From positions 2,170,001-2,234,000 of the forward strand of contig NZ_CP046072.1 in the NCBI RefSeq assembly GCF_017357825.1: a stretch of DNA of 64,000 nucleotides. The letters run 5' to 3'. The first letter of the stretch is position 1; the number at the start of each line of letters is the position of its first letter. This DNA comes from Sulfurimonas aquatica (lineage in GTDB: Bacteria; Campylobacterota; Campylobacteria; Campylobacterales; Sulfurimonadaceae). The translations under genes and the position numbers were made by a program. The notes below the pieces were generated by a model. It was not told the DNA's origin and ran no database searches. It saw only the letters and a list, made by a program, of their open reading frames with translations. Of this stretch, positions 40,504 through 49,791 are shown piece by piece.

Positions 40504-40740
40504 CTACTTGCCACTTAACAGCTTACTTAAAGTACCCAGAACTGAGCTATCAACATCTTTACTTGATGCAGCAATATTACCCTCTTTAATCTCTTGAAGT
40601 AATTCATCACGTATAATAGAAATATTTTTTGGAGCGTCAATTCCAAGTTTTACCACACCATTTTCCAATGATACGACTTTGACTATTATATTATCCCCAA
40701 TAACAATTGACTCATCTTGTTTTCTTGCCAATACTAACAT
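40504..40740 (-). CDS. csrA: Translational regulator CsrA
   Basis: A 78-residue dimeric RNA-binding protein that blocks ribosome sites containing GGA hairpins. It starts with LVLARKQDESIVIGD and has the GIDAPKNISIIRDEL segment; the last part is somewhat longer than in E. coli CsrA. In Campylobacterota it controls flagellin mRNA, and FliW, its antagonist, is not in the window. It overlaps the truB end by seven bases. Confidence 0.95.
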   Translation of the reverse strand: MLVLARKQDESIVIGDNIIVKVVSLENGVVKLGIDAPKNISIIRDELLQEIKEGNIAASSKDVDSSVLGTLSKLLSGK

Positions 40741-41555
40741 TCTATCCTACCTAATTCATATTTTACTTTATCTTCAACAATCGTAATAATAGAAATATAA
40801 TCGCCATTATCCAACCAATACGTTCCTAATTCTTGAACTTCTAAATCTTCTAAAGCAAGAACTCTTCCATATCTGATATTTTCATAATCGCCTAGATAAA
40901 AATTCTGTTTTATATTAAGCGATTTTTTAATATCTAAAGCTTTTTCATCATCATATATAAACTGACCCTCGTTGAGTCTTTCTAACGCGCTAAGACTGGC
41001 CTCTTGCACCCCTAAACGCTGAGCAATGATTCTTCCTAATGAACGAATGTATGTGCCTTCACTAACAGTGGCCTCAAATGTCACAAAGGGGTGAGAGTAA
41101 TTTACTAACTTAGTCTCGTGTATTGTTGAGTTAATTTTATTTAAAATTACTTCTTTACCTGCACGAGCTAAATCATAAGCACGTTGTCCATTTATGCGTT
41201 TAGCACTAAAAATAGGTGGTTCATACTCTAATTCACCCTCTAAGGATTTAATAGTTTCCACAACCAATGACATAGGAAGTTCATTTAAAATATCAACATT
41301 TTCAATCATCTCTGTATCTAGCGAATCACTCTTTGCGCCAAGCCAAAGGGTAGCACGATAAGACTTTGGCGTTTTATTTAAAAATCTAAAGAGTTTTGTA
41401 TGAGACCCAAAACCTATTAGCAAAACACCCTTTGCAAATGGATCTAGCGTTCCCGAAAAGCCCGCTTTTTTAGTATTATACTTACGTTTTAATTTTGAAA
41501 GAAAAAAATTAGAGCCGATCCCCGATGGCTTATAGGCAACAAAAAGACGATTCAT
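40734..41555 (-). CDS. truB: tRNA pseudouridine(55) synthase TruB
   Basis: A 273-residue enzyme that makes the T-loop pseudouridine 55. The active-site region GFSGTLDPFAKGVLLIGFG contains the catalytic Asp. YEPPIFSAKRINGQRAYDLA and GTYIRSLGRIIA are conserved. The C-terminal PUA domain of longer versions is reduced. It overlaps uvrD by four bases. Confidence 0.95.
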   Translation of the reverse strand: MNRLFVAYKPSGIGSNFFLSKLKRKYNTKKAGFSGTLDPFAKGVLLIGFGSHTKLFRFLNKTPKSYRATLWLGAKSDSLDTEMIENVDILNELPMSLVVETIKSLEGELEYEPPIFSAKRINGQRAYDLARAGKEVILNKINSTIHETKLVNYSHPFVTFEATVSEGTYIRSLGRIIAQRLGVQEASLSALERLNEGQFIYDDEKALDIKKSLNIKQNFYLGDYENIRYGRVLALEDLEVQELGTYWLDNGDYISIITIVEDKVKYELGRIEC

Positions 41556-43600
41556 AATCTTTCTACAAATGATGCGAGGATATCGCGTTTAGTCCCCGCA
41601 AAATTTATGTTGAGTTTAAACTCACGTCCAGCTCTACTTACGCCAGCGACTCGACCAGTTCCAAAGACTTTATGTCTTACTAAATCACCTTTTTTAAATG
41701 CTGTGTTTTTTTCTACAATTAAAGAGCCATCACAAAGTCCCGCTTCATTGAAAAACCTACTTTTTTGTAGATCACTTCTTCTACCCTTATAAAATCTACT
41801 TGCGGCATGTGAAAGCGTAAGCGTCTCTTTCGCACGAGTCATCGAAACGTATCCTAAACGTCTCTCCTCTTCTAAATCACTCCCATCGCCGATAAGAGGT
41901 AAAAAGCCTTCTTCTAATCCTATAATAAACACATGTTCAAACTCAAGCCCTTTTGATGCATGTATGCTCATCATATAAATACTTTCACCTTCAACTTGGT
42001 CCTGCTCACTCTGAAGTGTCAACTCATTTAAAAACTCATCTAAAGAGCTATCTGGCGATTTTTTAATGAAGTCTCTGAATAGACCGTAAAACTCATCCAT
42101 ATTTAAAATTCTATCGGACTCGTCTTGTGTCCCTTTATATATATCTTTTAAATGAAATGTATCTTCAAGTAGATCAATAAACTCATAAGTCGACTCAAGT
42201 GCAGCTTTAGCAACCATGTCAATATTTTTCACAAACTCTTTAAGTGTCAGAGAGTTTTTCTTTTTAACAAGTCCCTCTAGAGTACTTATATCAGAGTTTT
42301 TTATATACTCATAAATAGATGTTTCATTTGCATGAGCTGCTAGTTCTATTTTATCAACACTTGCTTTTCCAAGTCCGCGTTTAGGCTTGTTTACTATGCG
42401 TTTCAAAGAGAAGTCATCATGGTTATTAGTAATAACCCTTATATAAGAGATAAGATCTTTAATCTCTGCACGATCGTAAAAACGCAGACCTCCTACAAGT
42501 TTATAAGCTATTCCTGCACGGTTTAAGCCCTCTTCAATAGAACGACTTAAAACATTAACGCGATAAAGCACTGCTATCTCTTTTGCTCTTACGCCTGACT
42601 CTAAAAGTTTTCCAATTTTTGTCGCGATCTTACGTGCTTCTTCATTTTCATCATTTGAGTTTAGAGTAGTTACGTCATCACCGCCTCCACGAGTTGAAAG
42701 AAGTTTTTTACCTAAACGCGAGCGGTTATGTTCTATTAACGCATTTGCAACTTTTAGTATTGGACTACGTGAACGATAGTTCTCTTCAAGTTTGTAAACA
42801 TTTGCACCTAAAAAATCTTGGTCAAACTCCATAATATTTCTTATGTGTGCGCCACGCCAACCGTATATACTTTGATCATCATCGCCAACAACACAGATAT
42901 TATTGTGTGATGTACATAATTTTTGAATTAGTTTGAGTTGCAATTCATTTGTATCTTGGTACTCGTCTATCATAATGTACTGATACTTTTGTGACGTAGT
43001 TTTCGCTAATTCTGGATTATCATTCAATAATTTGTAAGTTAAAGCGATAAGATCGTCAAAATCAACAAGGTTGTTTTCATTTAAGTAATTTTCATACTCT
43101 CTATAAACTTCCGCTATCTGCTTGTAATTAAAAAGTTCTGCTTGCTTGTACGCATCATCTGGCGTTAGAAGTGAATTTTTATAACGCGAGATTTCACTTG
43201 CTATTAGAGGTGTTGGAAGCTCAGAATTTATCTTTTTTATAATTCGTTTTTTATCATCTGTGTCTATTACTACAAAGTTATTTTTTCTATTAAGAAGATG
43301 TATATTGAATTTTAAAAAAAGTAATCCAAACTTATGAAAAGTACAAAGTAGTGGAGGATATGCAACATTTTCTATCATAGCTAAAGAGCGTTCTTTCATC
43401 TCTTTTGCTGCCTTATTTGTAAATGTCAAAGTAAGCGTGTTTGAAGCGGGAATACCAATAACCTCAATGAGATATGCCAAACGCGAGATTATCGTTGTAG
43501 TTTTTCCACTCCCAGCACCAGCAAGTATTAGAACTGGACCCTCTGTTTGTTTTACTGCATTTGTTTGAGACTCATTTAATCTATTAAATATTTTTTCCAT
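41552..43600 (-). CDS. uvrD: UvrD/PcrA/Rep-type DNA helicase
   Basis: A 682-residue superfamily-1 3'-5' helicase for repair and replication-fork maintenance. All motifs are visible: LAGAGSGKTTT (about 26-36), TFTNKAAKEM, DEYQDTN, VGDDDQSIYGWRGA, LEENYRS, MSIHASKGLEF and VSMTRAKETL. First gene of the group uvrD-truB-csrA-ispE-smpB-M23, an order shared with Campylobacter jejuni for the central part. Confidence 0.93.
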   Translation of the reverse strand: MEKIFNRLNESQTNAVKQTEGPVLILAGAGSGKTTTIISRLAYLIEVIGIPASNTLTLTFTNKAAKEMKERSLAMIENVAYPPLLCTFHKFGLLFLKFNIHLLNRKNNFVVIDTDDKKRIIKKINSELPTPLIASEISRYKNSLLTPDDAYKQAELFNYKQIAEVYREYENYLNENNLVDFDDLIALTYKLLNDNPELAKTTSQKYQYIMIDEYQDTNELQLKLIQKLCTSHNNICVVGDDDQSIYGWRGAHIRNIMEFDQDFLGANVYKLEENYRSRSPILKVANALIEHNRSRLGKKLLSTRGGGDDVTTLNSNDENEEARKIATKIGKLLESGVRAKEIAVLYRVNVLSRSIEEGLNRAGIAYKLVGGLRFYDRAEIKDLISYIRVITNNHDDFSLKRIVNKPKRGLGKASVDKIELAAHANETSIYEYIKNSDISTLEGLVKKKNSLTLKEFVKNIDMVAKAALESTYEFIDLLEDTFHLKDIYKGTQDESDRILNMDEFYGLFRDFIKKSPDSSLDEFLNELTLQSEQDQVEGESIYMMSIHASKGLEFEHVFIIGLEEGFLPLIGDGSDLEEERRLGYVSMTRAKETLTLSHAASRFYKGRRSDLQKSRFFNEAGLCDGSLIVEKNTAFKKGDLVRHKVFGTGRVAGVSRAGREFKLNINFAGTKRDILASFVERL

Positions 43601-43690
43601 TTATAACCACTATTTTGTTGAAGTTATTAATATTATAACTAAAAAAGCTAAAATTATTACAAAACTATTGTAATAAATATAATTATGAGT

Positions 43691-43696
43691 TATAAT
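43691..43696 (+). promoter_or_regulatory. Likely -10 of the LysR-type gene
   Basis: TATAAT 31 bases before the ATG of the regulator, predicting a leader of about 25 bases. Recognised by sequence only. The intergenic region is shared with the divergent uvrD gene, so the regulator could also influence that promoter. Confidence 0.45.
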
Positions 43697-43727
43697 TTCA
43701 TTATCAATATTACTTATAGGAATTATT

Positions 43728-44630
43728 ATGTTAAAAGATTTTGCAAAATTACAAACATTTTTAATGGTCATAAAAGAGAAAAGTTTTTCGAAAGCTTCTG
43801 CAAAGTTAGGCATATCTCAACCAGCTGTTACACAACAGATAAAATTTATCGAAGACTATTTAGACACTAAAATTGTAGATAGAAAAAAGAATGGAATTAT
43901 CCTTACAAAAGAGGGTGAAGATCTTTTTAGAATCGCATTAAAACTTGAAAAAGCGATACAAAGCAGTGAGAAAGAGCTTCTAAAAATCATAAATAAAGAG
44001 TTTACGTTTGTTATGGGTTCATCATTTTCAATAGGTAACTATATCCTTCCTAATTATCTAGGAGAGATTAAAAAACGTATCGATAATGAAGTATTTATGA
44101 ATGTAGATCTATCGTGCAATATTATTGATCAACTAGAAGATAAGAAGATAGACGTGGCGCTAATTGAATCACCTGTATTTAAAGATGGCATAGTTTATAG
44201 AGAATGGGTTGAGGACGAACTTGTAGTTTTTTCAAATAAACCGCTTAAAAAACAGCTTAACGCTGATGATTTAATGGAATTTGACTGGATATGTAGAAAT
44301 GAAGATTCACATACTCGAAAACTTACTTCTGAAGTATTTGAAGAGATGGGCGTACAGTGTAACAACTTTAACGTACTTGGAGTTCTAGCGAGTCAAACTG
44401 CTATAAAAGAGTCAATCTTACATGCAGATAAAAGTTCAGAGAGACCAGTTGTTTCCATAATGTCACGTCACGTACTTAAAACAGAGTTAGAAAATGGCAC
44501 TCTTTTTGAGGCAAAACTAAAAAATCACAAGATTAATAGACACCTTTACATAGCGTATATGAAAGAAAGAAAGCATGACGCTTTTGTAGATAACGTAGTT
44601 AACTTTTTGTTATCTTTAAATAAAGTCTAA
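43728..44630 (+). CDS. LysR-family transcriptional regulator
   Basis: 300 residues. The N-terminal winged HTH reads FSKASAKLGISQPAVTQQIK (about 21-40), followed by a linker helix and a type-2 periplasmic-binding-like effector domain (about 90-295). It lies between uvrD (divergent) and the SspB-like gene (convergent), with no obvious metabolic partner apart from nearby cysK. Its ligand and targets cannot be told from sequence. Confidence 0.9.
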   Translation: MLKDFAKLQTFLMVIKEKSFSKASAKLGISQPAVTQQIKFIEDYLDTKIVDRKKNGIILTKEGEDLFRIALKLEKAIQSSEKELLKIINKEFTFVMGSSFSIGNYILPNYLGEIKKRIDNEVFMNVDLSCNIIDQLEDKKIDVALIESPVFKDGIVYREWVEDELVVFSNKPLKKQLNADDLMEFDWICRNEDSHTRKLTSEVFEEMGVQCNNFNVLGVLASQTAIKESILHADKSSERPVVSIMSRHVLKTELENGTLFEAKLKNHKINRHLYIAYMKERKHDAFVDNVVNFLLSLNKV

Positions 44631-44632
44631 AT

Positions 44633-45094
44633 TTACTTTTTAATAAACTTAGAATTTTCTGGGTTATTTAAAAATGACTCCATGGAGTTTTTTACTCCTG
44701 GTTCATCCCCTTCAACGACCTCTTTTTGAACTTCTTCCTTGTACACAGATAGGTTAATTAGGACTGGCGTCTCATCAATTATTATCTGCATAATACTTAT
44801 AAGCGGTACAGTTACTATACTTCCATAGTTGTCTGCTCCAAATCCTGCTTCAAAAATCAGTAAGCCATCTTCAATTCGTGCGGTTTCAAATGTGTACCCA
44901 GCTAAGAAAAAAAGTGTCAAAGGGCGAAAATCACTATTTATATCCTCTGGGAGTTCTGGAGTGAAGTCTACCTCTTCAATTTTACAAAGAATACCAAAGT
45001 TTTGTTCTATTGAAAAGAAATGAATAATCACATCCTGTATGCTTTTTTTCATTATTTCTGCGAAATCTTTTTCGTATATTACATTTTCTAACAA
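44633..45094 (-). CDS. Hypothetical protein, possibly SspB-like adaptor
   Basis: 153 residues using a TTG start at 45094 that overlaps the upstream gene by seven bases and has a GAGGAAA site at proper distance. The central part, LIFEAGFGADNYGSIVTVPL (about residues 78-97) then ISIMQIII, resembles the SspB pattern FNARFGG...VSVPLAAVLAI, and like SspB the protein ends in a flexible charged tail. SspB hands ssrA-tagged proteins to ClpXP. The similarity is from memory and weak, so function is unproven. Confidence 0.45.
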   Translation of the reverse strand: MLENVIYEKDFAEIMKKSIQDVIIHFFSIEQNFGILCKIEEVDFTPELPEDINSDFRPLTLFFLAGYTFETARIEDGLLIFEAGFGADNYGSIVTVPLISIMQIIIDETPVLINLSVYKEEVQKEVVEGDEPGVKNSMESFLNNPENSKFIKK

Positions 45095-45678
45095 ATTATT
45101 TCCTCAATATTATCTTTTGCAATTATATCAAAATCTATCATGGCATTCATTAGCGCCACTTTAGAAAATGTTTTTAAATCTTGAACTTTTATATCTTTTT
45201 CAATGATTTTAGACTCTTCAAGTAATCTCTGCCTTACTGTCCCCTGAAGTAGTGGGCTCTTTGGCGTTAGCCATTTACTTCCATCGTAGAATGCGATATT
45301 TGCTATCGTAGTGTCTGTAATCAGAGCATTTTTAACTATTAAGATGTCATCACACTCTTCGCGTTTTTTAAAAAGCTCGTTAAGGCACTTCCTGTCCTCA
45401 TATTTTATAGAATATTCTATGGTATTGTCATATACAAGTTTTAATCTCTTTATAGATCTTTTTTCATACTTTATATACTCAATATTTATTGTTTTTTCAT
45501 TATAGAGGAGTCTACATTTATATACTCCACTAGAGGGAGGTTTTATGAGATCTTGAAGATTCCATATAGTAGTTGTGTTAAGTAAGTTTAAAACAGTATC
45601 TAAACGCCGTTGATGATAGAGTAGGTTCATAACCACTCCATCAACAATCTTTATTGTTTCAAGATAGTTTCTACTCAC
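45088..45678 (-). CDS. Class IV aminotransferase, PabC-like
   Basis: 196 residues with a GTG start inside the end of cysK. The fold-type IV pattern is visible: a Lys in the KYEDRK segment as PLP-binding candidate, TDTTIANIAFYDG, and a SPLLQGTVRQRLLEE segment. Short campylobacterial members serve as 4-amino-4-deoxychorismate lyase, which makes p-aminobenzoate for the FolP reaction. The usual Glu of the ESS/ETS motif is Asp-Thr here. Lyase function is likely but not certain. Confidence 0.72.
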   Translation of the reverse strand: MSRNYLETIKIVDGVVMNLLYHQRRLDTVLNLLNTTTIWNLQDLIKPPSSGVYKCRLLYNEKTINIEYIKYEKRSIKRLKLVYDNTIEYSIKYEDRKCLNELFKKREECDDILIVKNALITDTTIANIAFYDGSKWLTPKSPLLQGTVRQRLLEESKIIEKDIKVQDLKTFSKVALMNAMIDFDIIAKDNIEEIIC

Positions 45679-46594
45679 TAAATAGTTCTGTGCTTAGGTA
45701 TCTCTCACCTGTATCACATAAAATAGTTACTAATGTTTTACCCTTAAATTCTGGACGCGATGCTACTTGCATAGTAGCCCAAACATTAGCACCAGCAGAT
45801 ATTCCAACTAATAGACCCTCTTTCTTAGCTAACATTCTTGCAGTTGCTATTGCATCTTCATTGCTCACCTTAATAACTTCGCTATATACAGAGGTATCTA
45901 AATTCTCAGGGATAAATCCAGCACCTATACCCTGTATTTTATGTGGGCCGGCTGCTTCACCAGATAAAACTGCAGATACTGATGGCTCAACTGCTATAAT
46001 AGTAATATCAGCAATCTCTTCTTTTAAAACTTTTGACGTTCCAGTAAGAGTTCCTCCAGTTCCAACAGCTGCAACAAATGCATCAATTACTTTATCAGTA
46101 TCACGAAGAATCTCTTTTGCTGTAGTTAGCATATGTATTTCAGGATTTGACTTATTATTAAACTGCTGTAAAACGATAGAATTATCAATTGTAGAGTTTA
46201 ACTCATTTGCCTTTTCAATGGCACCTGTCATTCCTTTTGCAGCAGGAGTAAGTATAAGTTCTGCACCTAAAGCTTTTAGAAGATTACGTCTCTCAATACT
46301 CATAGACTCTGGCATAGTTAAAATTAACTTCAAGTTTTGAGCTGCACAGTTTGCAGCAAGAGCTATACCTGTATTTCCACTTGTCGGCTCTATTATTGTA
46401 GTGCCTTCTTTTATATCTCCAGATTCAATTGCTCTTCGAATCATGTTTAACCCAATTCTATCTTTTACTGAACTCGTTGGGTTCATAAATTCACATTTAC
46501 CGATGATCGTAGCTCCAGTTAACTCAGATGCTGTGTTCAATCTAACTAATGGTGTGTTTCCTACTAAATCTGTTATATTATTTGCTATATTCAT
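45671..46594 (-). CDS. cysK: Cysteine synthase (O-acetylserine sulfhydrylase)
   Basis: A 307-residue PLP enzyme that makes cysteine from O-acetylserine and sulfide. NPTSSVKDRIG (about 36-46) carries the PLP lysine, PTSGNTGIALA is the substrate loop, GTGGTLTG binds the phosphate, and ILCDTGERYLS is near the C-terminus. Normal length. First gene of cysK-pabC-like-SspB-like, with overlaps between successive genes. Confidence 0.95.
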   Translation of the reverse strand: MNIANNITDLVGNTPLVRLNTASELTGATIIGKCEFMNPTSSVKDRIGLNMIRRAIESGDIKEGTTIIEPTSGNTGIALAANCAAQNLKLILTMPESMSIERRNLLKALGAELILTPAAKGMTGAIEKANELNSTIDNSIVLQQFNNKSNPEIHMLTTAKEILRDTDKVIDAFVAAVGTGGTLTGTSKVLKEEIADITIIAVEPSVSAVLSGEAAGPHKIQGIGAGFIPENLDTSVYSEVIKVSNEDAIATARMLAKKEGLLVGISAGANVWATMQVASRPEFKGKTLVTILCDTGERYLSTELFSE

Positions 46595-46692
46595 GATGAT
46601 ATTTCCTTAGTGGGCTATTCTACACTAAAATAGTTATATAGTAAATATTATTAGCCTAATTTTAGTACAATATTATCCTAAAAGAGGTAAAT

Positions 46693-46950
46693 ATGGCTAT
46701 ATATAACAGTGATGGAAAGAAATTAATTAATGTAGAATATGATGTTGTCCCTAAGGTAAATGACACTATAGATGGGATGAGAGTAATCTCAATTAACTCA
46801 AAAAATAATGATGAATATGTAGTTTTTTTACTCGAAAGTAATACTCGAGTGACTTGTTATATTTTTGATGAAATATTTATAATTGGGAAGTCTAGTAGTT
46901 TTGATAGTTTAAACGAAGCCGTAGAAGCATGGAATAACGACGAAATATAG
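46693..46950 (+). CDS. Small hypothetical protein
   Basis: 85 residues, acidic, predicted mainly beta with a short C-terminal helix. No signal peptide and no motif I recognise. An AAGAGG ribosome site precedes the ATG at proper spacing. It is divergent from cysK across 98 bases and convergent with the oxidoreductase operon. Function unknown. Confidence 0.6.
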   Translation: MAIYNSDGKKLINVEYDVVPKVNDTIDGMRVISINSKNNDEYVVFLLESNTRVTCYIFDEIFIIGKSSSFDSLNEAVEAWNNDEI

Positions 46951-46973
46951 ATTGAGAAAGTTATAGAGAGTAA

Positions 46974-46994
46974 AACCGTGCCAAAGACACGGTT
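46974..46994. terminator. Bidirectional terminator between convergent genes
   Basis: AACCGTG and CACGGTT form a seven-base-pair stem with a seven-base loop. It is followed by TTTTA on the minus strand and by an A-rich run on the plus strand. It separates the 85-residue gene from the gamma-subunit gene. Confidence 0.72.
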
Positions 46995-47000
46995 AAAAGA

Positions 47001-47717
47001 TTACTTGTTACCGTTGTTATTTTTAGAAGGTTCAAGAATTGGCTCAAGTCCAACTTCTTTAGCCCATGCAGCTGTTAAATCATAAGCAGCTGATGCAGTA
47101 TCAAGATTCTTTTGAATTAGTTCTTGTTTCTTCTTAAACTTTTTCTCAATAACTGAGTCAAGTGTAGCAGTACCACCAGATGCAGTATATTTCTTAAGGA
47201 ATCTATCTTTAATTCCCTCTTCAATTGCAGCTTTAGAAACTGTACCAAGAGCACCAAACAGTGCACCTAACATAGCCATGTTAGTTGCAAGTTCAGTACC
47301 AGCTTGATCGATAGCAAACTGAGTAAAGTCTTTAGTAAGAACCTTAACATTTAAGTCAGATAAAACTTTCTTATCGTGTTCAGTTAAAAGCTCTACTTCA
47401 GAGTTAATGATAACTAAACCATTCTCTTTAATACCAGCGTAAAAAGGCATAGTGTATGATTTACCCATAGTAATAACTTGTGGGTGGAAAATCATAACAA
47501 TATCAGGATAAATTACTTCCCCTCTATCGTAAATAGGCACTGTACCTATTCTTGCATAAGACTCTGATGGAGCCATACGTTTTTCAGCACCAAAGAATGG
47601 ATTTGAAACAGCATAGTAACCATCAGTATCAGCAGCAGTTGCAGCAATGTGAGCTGCAGTAACTGCACCTTGACCACCAAGACCCGGAAGTCTTACTTTA
47701 ATTGAATCTTTTGCCAT
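47001..47717 (-). CDS. 2-oxoacid:ferredoxin oxidoreductase, gamma subunit
   Basis: 238 residues of the POR/OGOR gamma family, marked by RLPGLGGQGAVTAAHIAA near the N-terminus. The complex links CO2, CoA thioester and reduced ferredoxin; in the reverse TCA cycle it carboxylates acetyl-CoA to pyruvate or succinyl-CoA to 2-oxoglutarate. Last gene of an operon D-E-A-B-G (minus strand), with its ATG overlapping the beta stop by one base. The substrate of this copy is not decidable by eye. Confidence 0.88.
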   Translation of the reverse strand: MAKDSIKVRLPGLGGQGAVTAAHIAATAADTDGYYAVSNPFFGAEKRMAPSESYARIGTVPIYDRGEVIYPDIVMIFHPQVITMGKSYTMPFYAGIKENGLVIINSEVELLTEHDKKVLSDLNVKVLTKDFTQFAIDQAGTELATNMAMLGALFGALGTVSKAAIEEGIKDRFLKKYTASGGTATLDSVIEKKFKKKQELIQKNLDTASAAYDLTAAWAKEVGLEPILEPSKNNNGNK

Positions 47718-48586
47718 TATAAACGTCCTTCTTCTTTACATTTTGCTAAAAACTCTTCAGCTTCTGGTGAAATATATTTGTAAGACTCAAATCTATCTTT
47801 GTCTTGCTCTTTCATTTCTCCAAGTCCTTCATTAGCACTTAGTCCAATTTCAAGAATACATGGTGTATAGATGTTAAGGAAAGTTGGTCCGATTTCTCTT
47901 GCAACTAATATCGCTTCTCTAACTGCTTTAGCAACTGCTTTAGGAGCAGAAGCTGTCATGTTTATAGAATAGTGACATCCTGATGTAGTAGCTAGCTTCC
48001 ACATTGGCACTTTATCGAACTTTTTACCAGTTGGAGCCATTTTAAATACTTGACCTTTTGGTGTAGCACCTGATTCTTGTCCACCAGTATTTGCGTAAAC
48101 TTCATTATCGAAACAGATTGTTGTAATGTTTTCTTGTCTAAAGAAAGATTGAAGTGTATAGTCAAGACCGATATCAACAGTAGCACCGTCTCCCGCTAAA
48201 ACAACAACATCTTTTTCAGTATCTGGAAATCTCCAGTCAAGAACTCTTTTGATACCAGTTGCAACAGCATTTTGGTTACCAAATAGTGAGTGCACAGTAT
48301 GTAGTGCAATATGTGGGAACATTAATGAAGTACAACCAGTTGAGTTAACAATGATAGTCTCTTCAGGTTTAGGAAGTGCAGAAAGTACATATCTCAATGC
48401 AGCAGCTTCTGGACAACCAGCACATAAAGAGTGCTCTTCTAATAACTCTTTTGATTGTGGAAGTTCTTTAATACCACGAGGCTTGTCTTGATTTTGAGCC
48501 CATGTAGCTTTTTCCTCAAGATCAATAATCTCTTGAGGCATAATGTCTCTAAATTCTGGATTGATTTTATAGATATCTATTGCCAT
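47717..48586 (-). CDS. 2-oxoacid:ferredoxin oxidoreductase, beta subunit (TPP-binding)
   Basis: 289 residues holding the thiamine diphosphate and a 4Fe-4S cluster. LCAGCPEAA and STGCTS supply Cys ligands near the N-terminus and YTPCILEIG a further one. GDGATVDIGLD with the later NEVYANTGGQ is the TPP/Mg motif. Length fits the small beta subunits of the multi-subunit class rather than fused enzymes. Confidence 0.9.
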   Translation of the reverse strand: MAIDIYKINPEFRDIMPQEIIDLEEKATWAQNQDKPRGIKELPQSKELLEEHSLCAGCPEAAALRYVLSALPKPEETIIVNSTGCTSLMFPHIALHTVHSLFGNQNAVATGIKRVLDWRFPDTEKDVVVLAGDGATVDIGLDYTLQSFFRQENITTICFDNEVYANTGGQESGATPKGQVFKMAPTGKKFDKVPMWKLATTSGCHYSINMTASAPKAVAKAVREAILVAREIGPTFLNIYTPCILEIGLSANEGLGEMKEQDKDRFESYKYISPEAEEFLAKCKEEGRL

Positions 48587-48587
48587 A

Positions 48588-49790
48588 CTATGCTCCTTTA
48601 CCTGGATTGATTTTTTCCATAACTTCTTTAATAATTGCTTCAGCAGGCATACTCATACCACCAGCAACTCTAGGTCCGCCAACGATGTCCGCTTCAGTTT
48701 TTTTGTAAAGTGCTTTTTTCACTTCTTTTTCTAACCAACCAACAACATTAAACTCAGGTACAAATATATGTTTTACACCTTCTAGTGCTGTAATAAGTTC
48801 TTCTTCTGGGAATGGTCTAATAGTTCTTAACTTAATAACTTTAGATTTGATTCCAAGTTTCATTAGTTCTCTTTCAGCCTCTTTAGCTTGATGAGAAGCA
48901 GTACCACAAGTAACAAATGCGATTTCAGCGTCTTCACTACCTGTTGTATGAACTAGACCATCTAGGAAGTGCTCAGCATATGGACGTGAACGTTCAACTG
49001 CAGATCTAATTTCAAACTGCCAAGAAGCATGTGTTGCATAAGAGATATAGTTAGACTTCATTACGAATGGATCTCTTAAGAAACGTCCCGGAGGTGTTTC
49101 TGAATCAATCGGAGGTAATGGAGACTTATATGGCTCATATGGGAAGAGTGCGATATCATCAGCAGGAAGCATTACTGCCTCTCTAGTGTGAGATACAAAG
49201 AATCCATCAACTACAGTAATAATAGGCACATGAACATCAGGCTTTTCAGCTACAACGAATGCTGCAATTGACATGTCAAAAAGTTCTTGAACATTTTCAG
49301 CATACCAAATCTGGCATCCAGTCTCTAGCATATAAGAAACTTCCAAGTTATCTGGTTGAATAGTAAGTGGTGAGTTAATACCACGAGCCATTAGAATCAG
49401 TTGACATGGAATTCTAGTTCCTGACCACTGAGCAAAGTTTTCCATTGCTCTTAGTGTACCTGGACCTGAAGTAGTTGTAATTGTTCTAGCACCTGCCATT
49501 GCACAACCTGCAACTTCAGACATAACACCAAACTCATTCTCTCCACGGAAGTATGTACCTACATAACCCTCTGCCCATAGTTCACCGATAAGGTGAGCTG
49601 CTTCAGATTGTGGTGTAATTGGGTACGATACTGATGCATCAACTGTACATCTTTTTACCGCTTCTTTTAAAACTTCAGAACCTGTCATGAAGTGTTTTTC
49701 TCTTGGTGCTTCAAATAATAATTCGTCCGCTGTAACTAGTCTTTGTCCAGACCAGTTATGCGTATCTGTCATATCAGTAATTTTACTCAT
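48588..49790 (-). CDS. 2-oxoacid:ferredoxin oxidoreductase, alpha subunit
   Basis: 400 residues. YPITPQSEAAHLIGELWAEG is the domain I signature; GENEFGVMSEVAGCAMAGAR and TTSGPGTLRAMEN follow, then VVDGFFVSHTRE, which is typical of pyruvate and five-subunit type alpha chains. A transketolase C-like part ends the protein. One base separates it from both neighbours. I cannot settle pyruvate against 2-oxoglutarate from sequence. Confidence 0.9.
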   Translation of the reverse strand: MSKITDMTDTHNWSGQRLVTADELLFEAPREKHFMTGSEVLKEAVKRCTVDASVSYPITPQSEAAHLIGELWAEGYVGTYFRGENEFGVMSEVAGCAMAGARTITTTSGPGTLRAMENFAQWSGTRIPCQLILMARGINSPLTIQPDNLEVSYMLETGCQIWYAENVQELFDMSIAAFVVAEKPDVHVPIITVVDGFFVSHTREAVMLPADDIALFPYEPYKSPLPPIDSETPPGRFLRDPFVMKSNYISYATHASWQFEIRSAVERSRPYAEHFLDGLVHTTGSEDAEIAFVTCGTASHQAKEAERELMKLGIKSKVIKLRTIRPFPEEELITALEGVKHIFVPEFNVVGWLEKEVKKALYKKTEADIVGGPRVAGGMSMPAEAIIKEVMEKINPGKGA

Positions 49791-49791
49791 A

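Noticed and set aside
43610-43813. 67-residue minus frame between uvrD and the LysR-type gene
   Set aside because: It overlaps the start of the LysR gene, has low-complexity hydrophobic content and no ribosome site.
45654-46340. 228-residue open frame on the plus strand opposite cysK
   Set aside because: Antisense of a highly conserved gene; no ribosome site and no recognisable protein.
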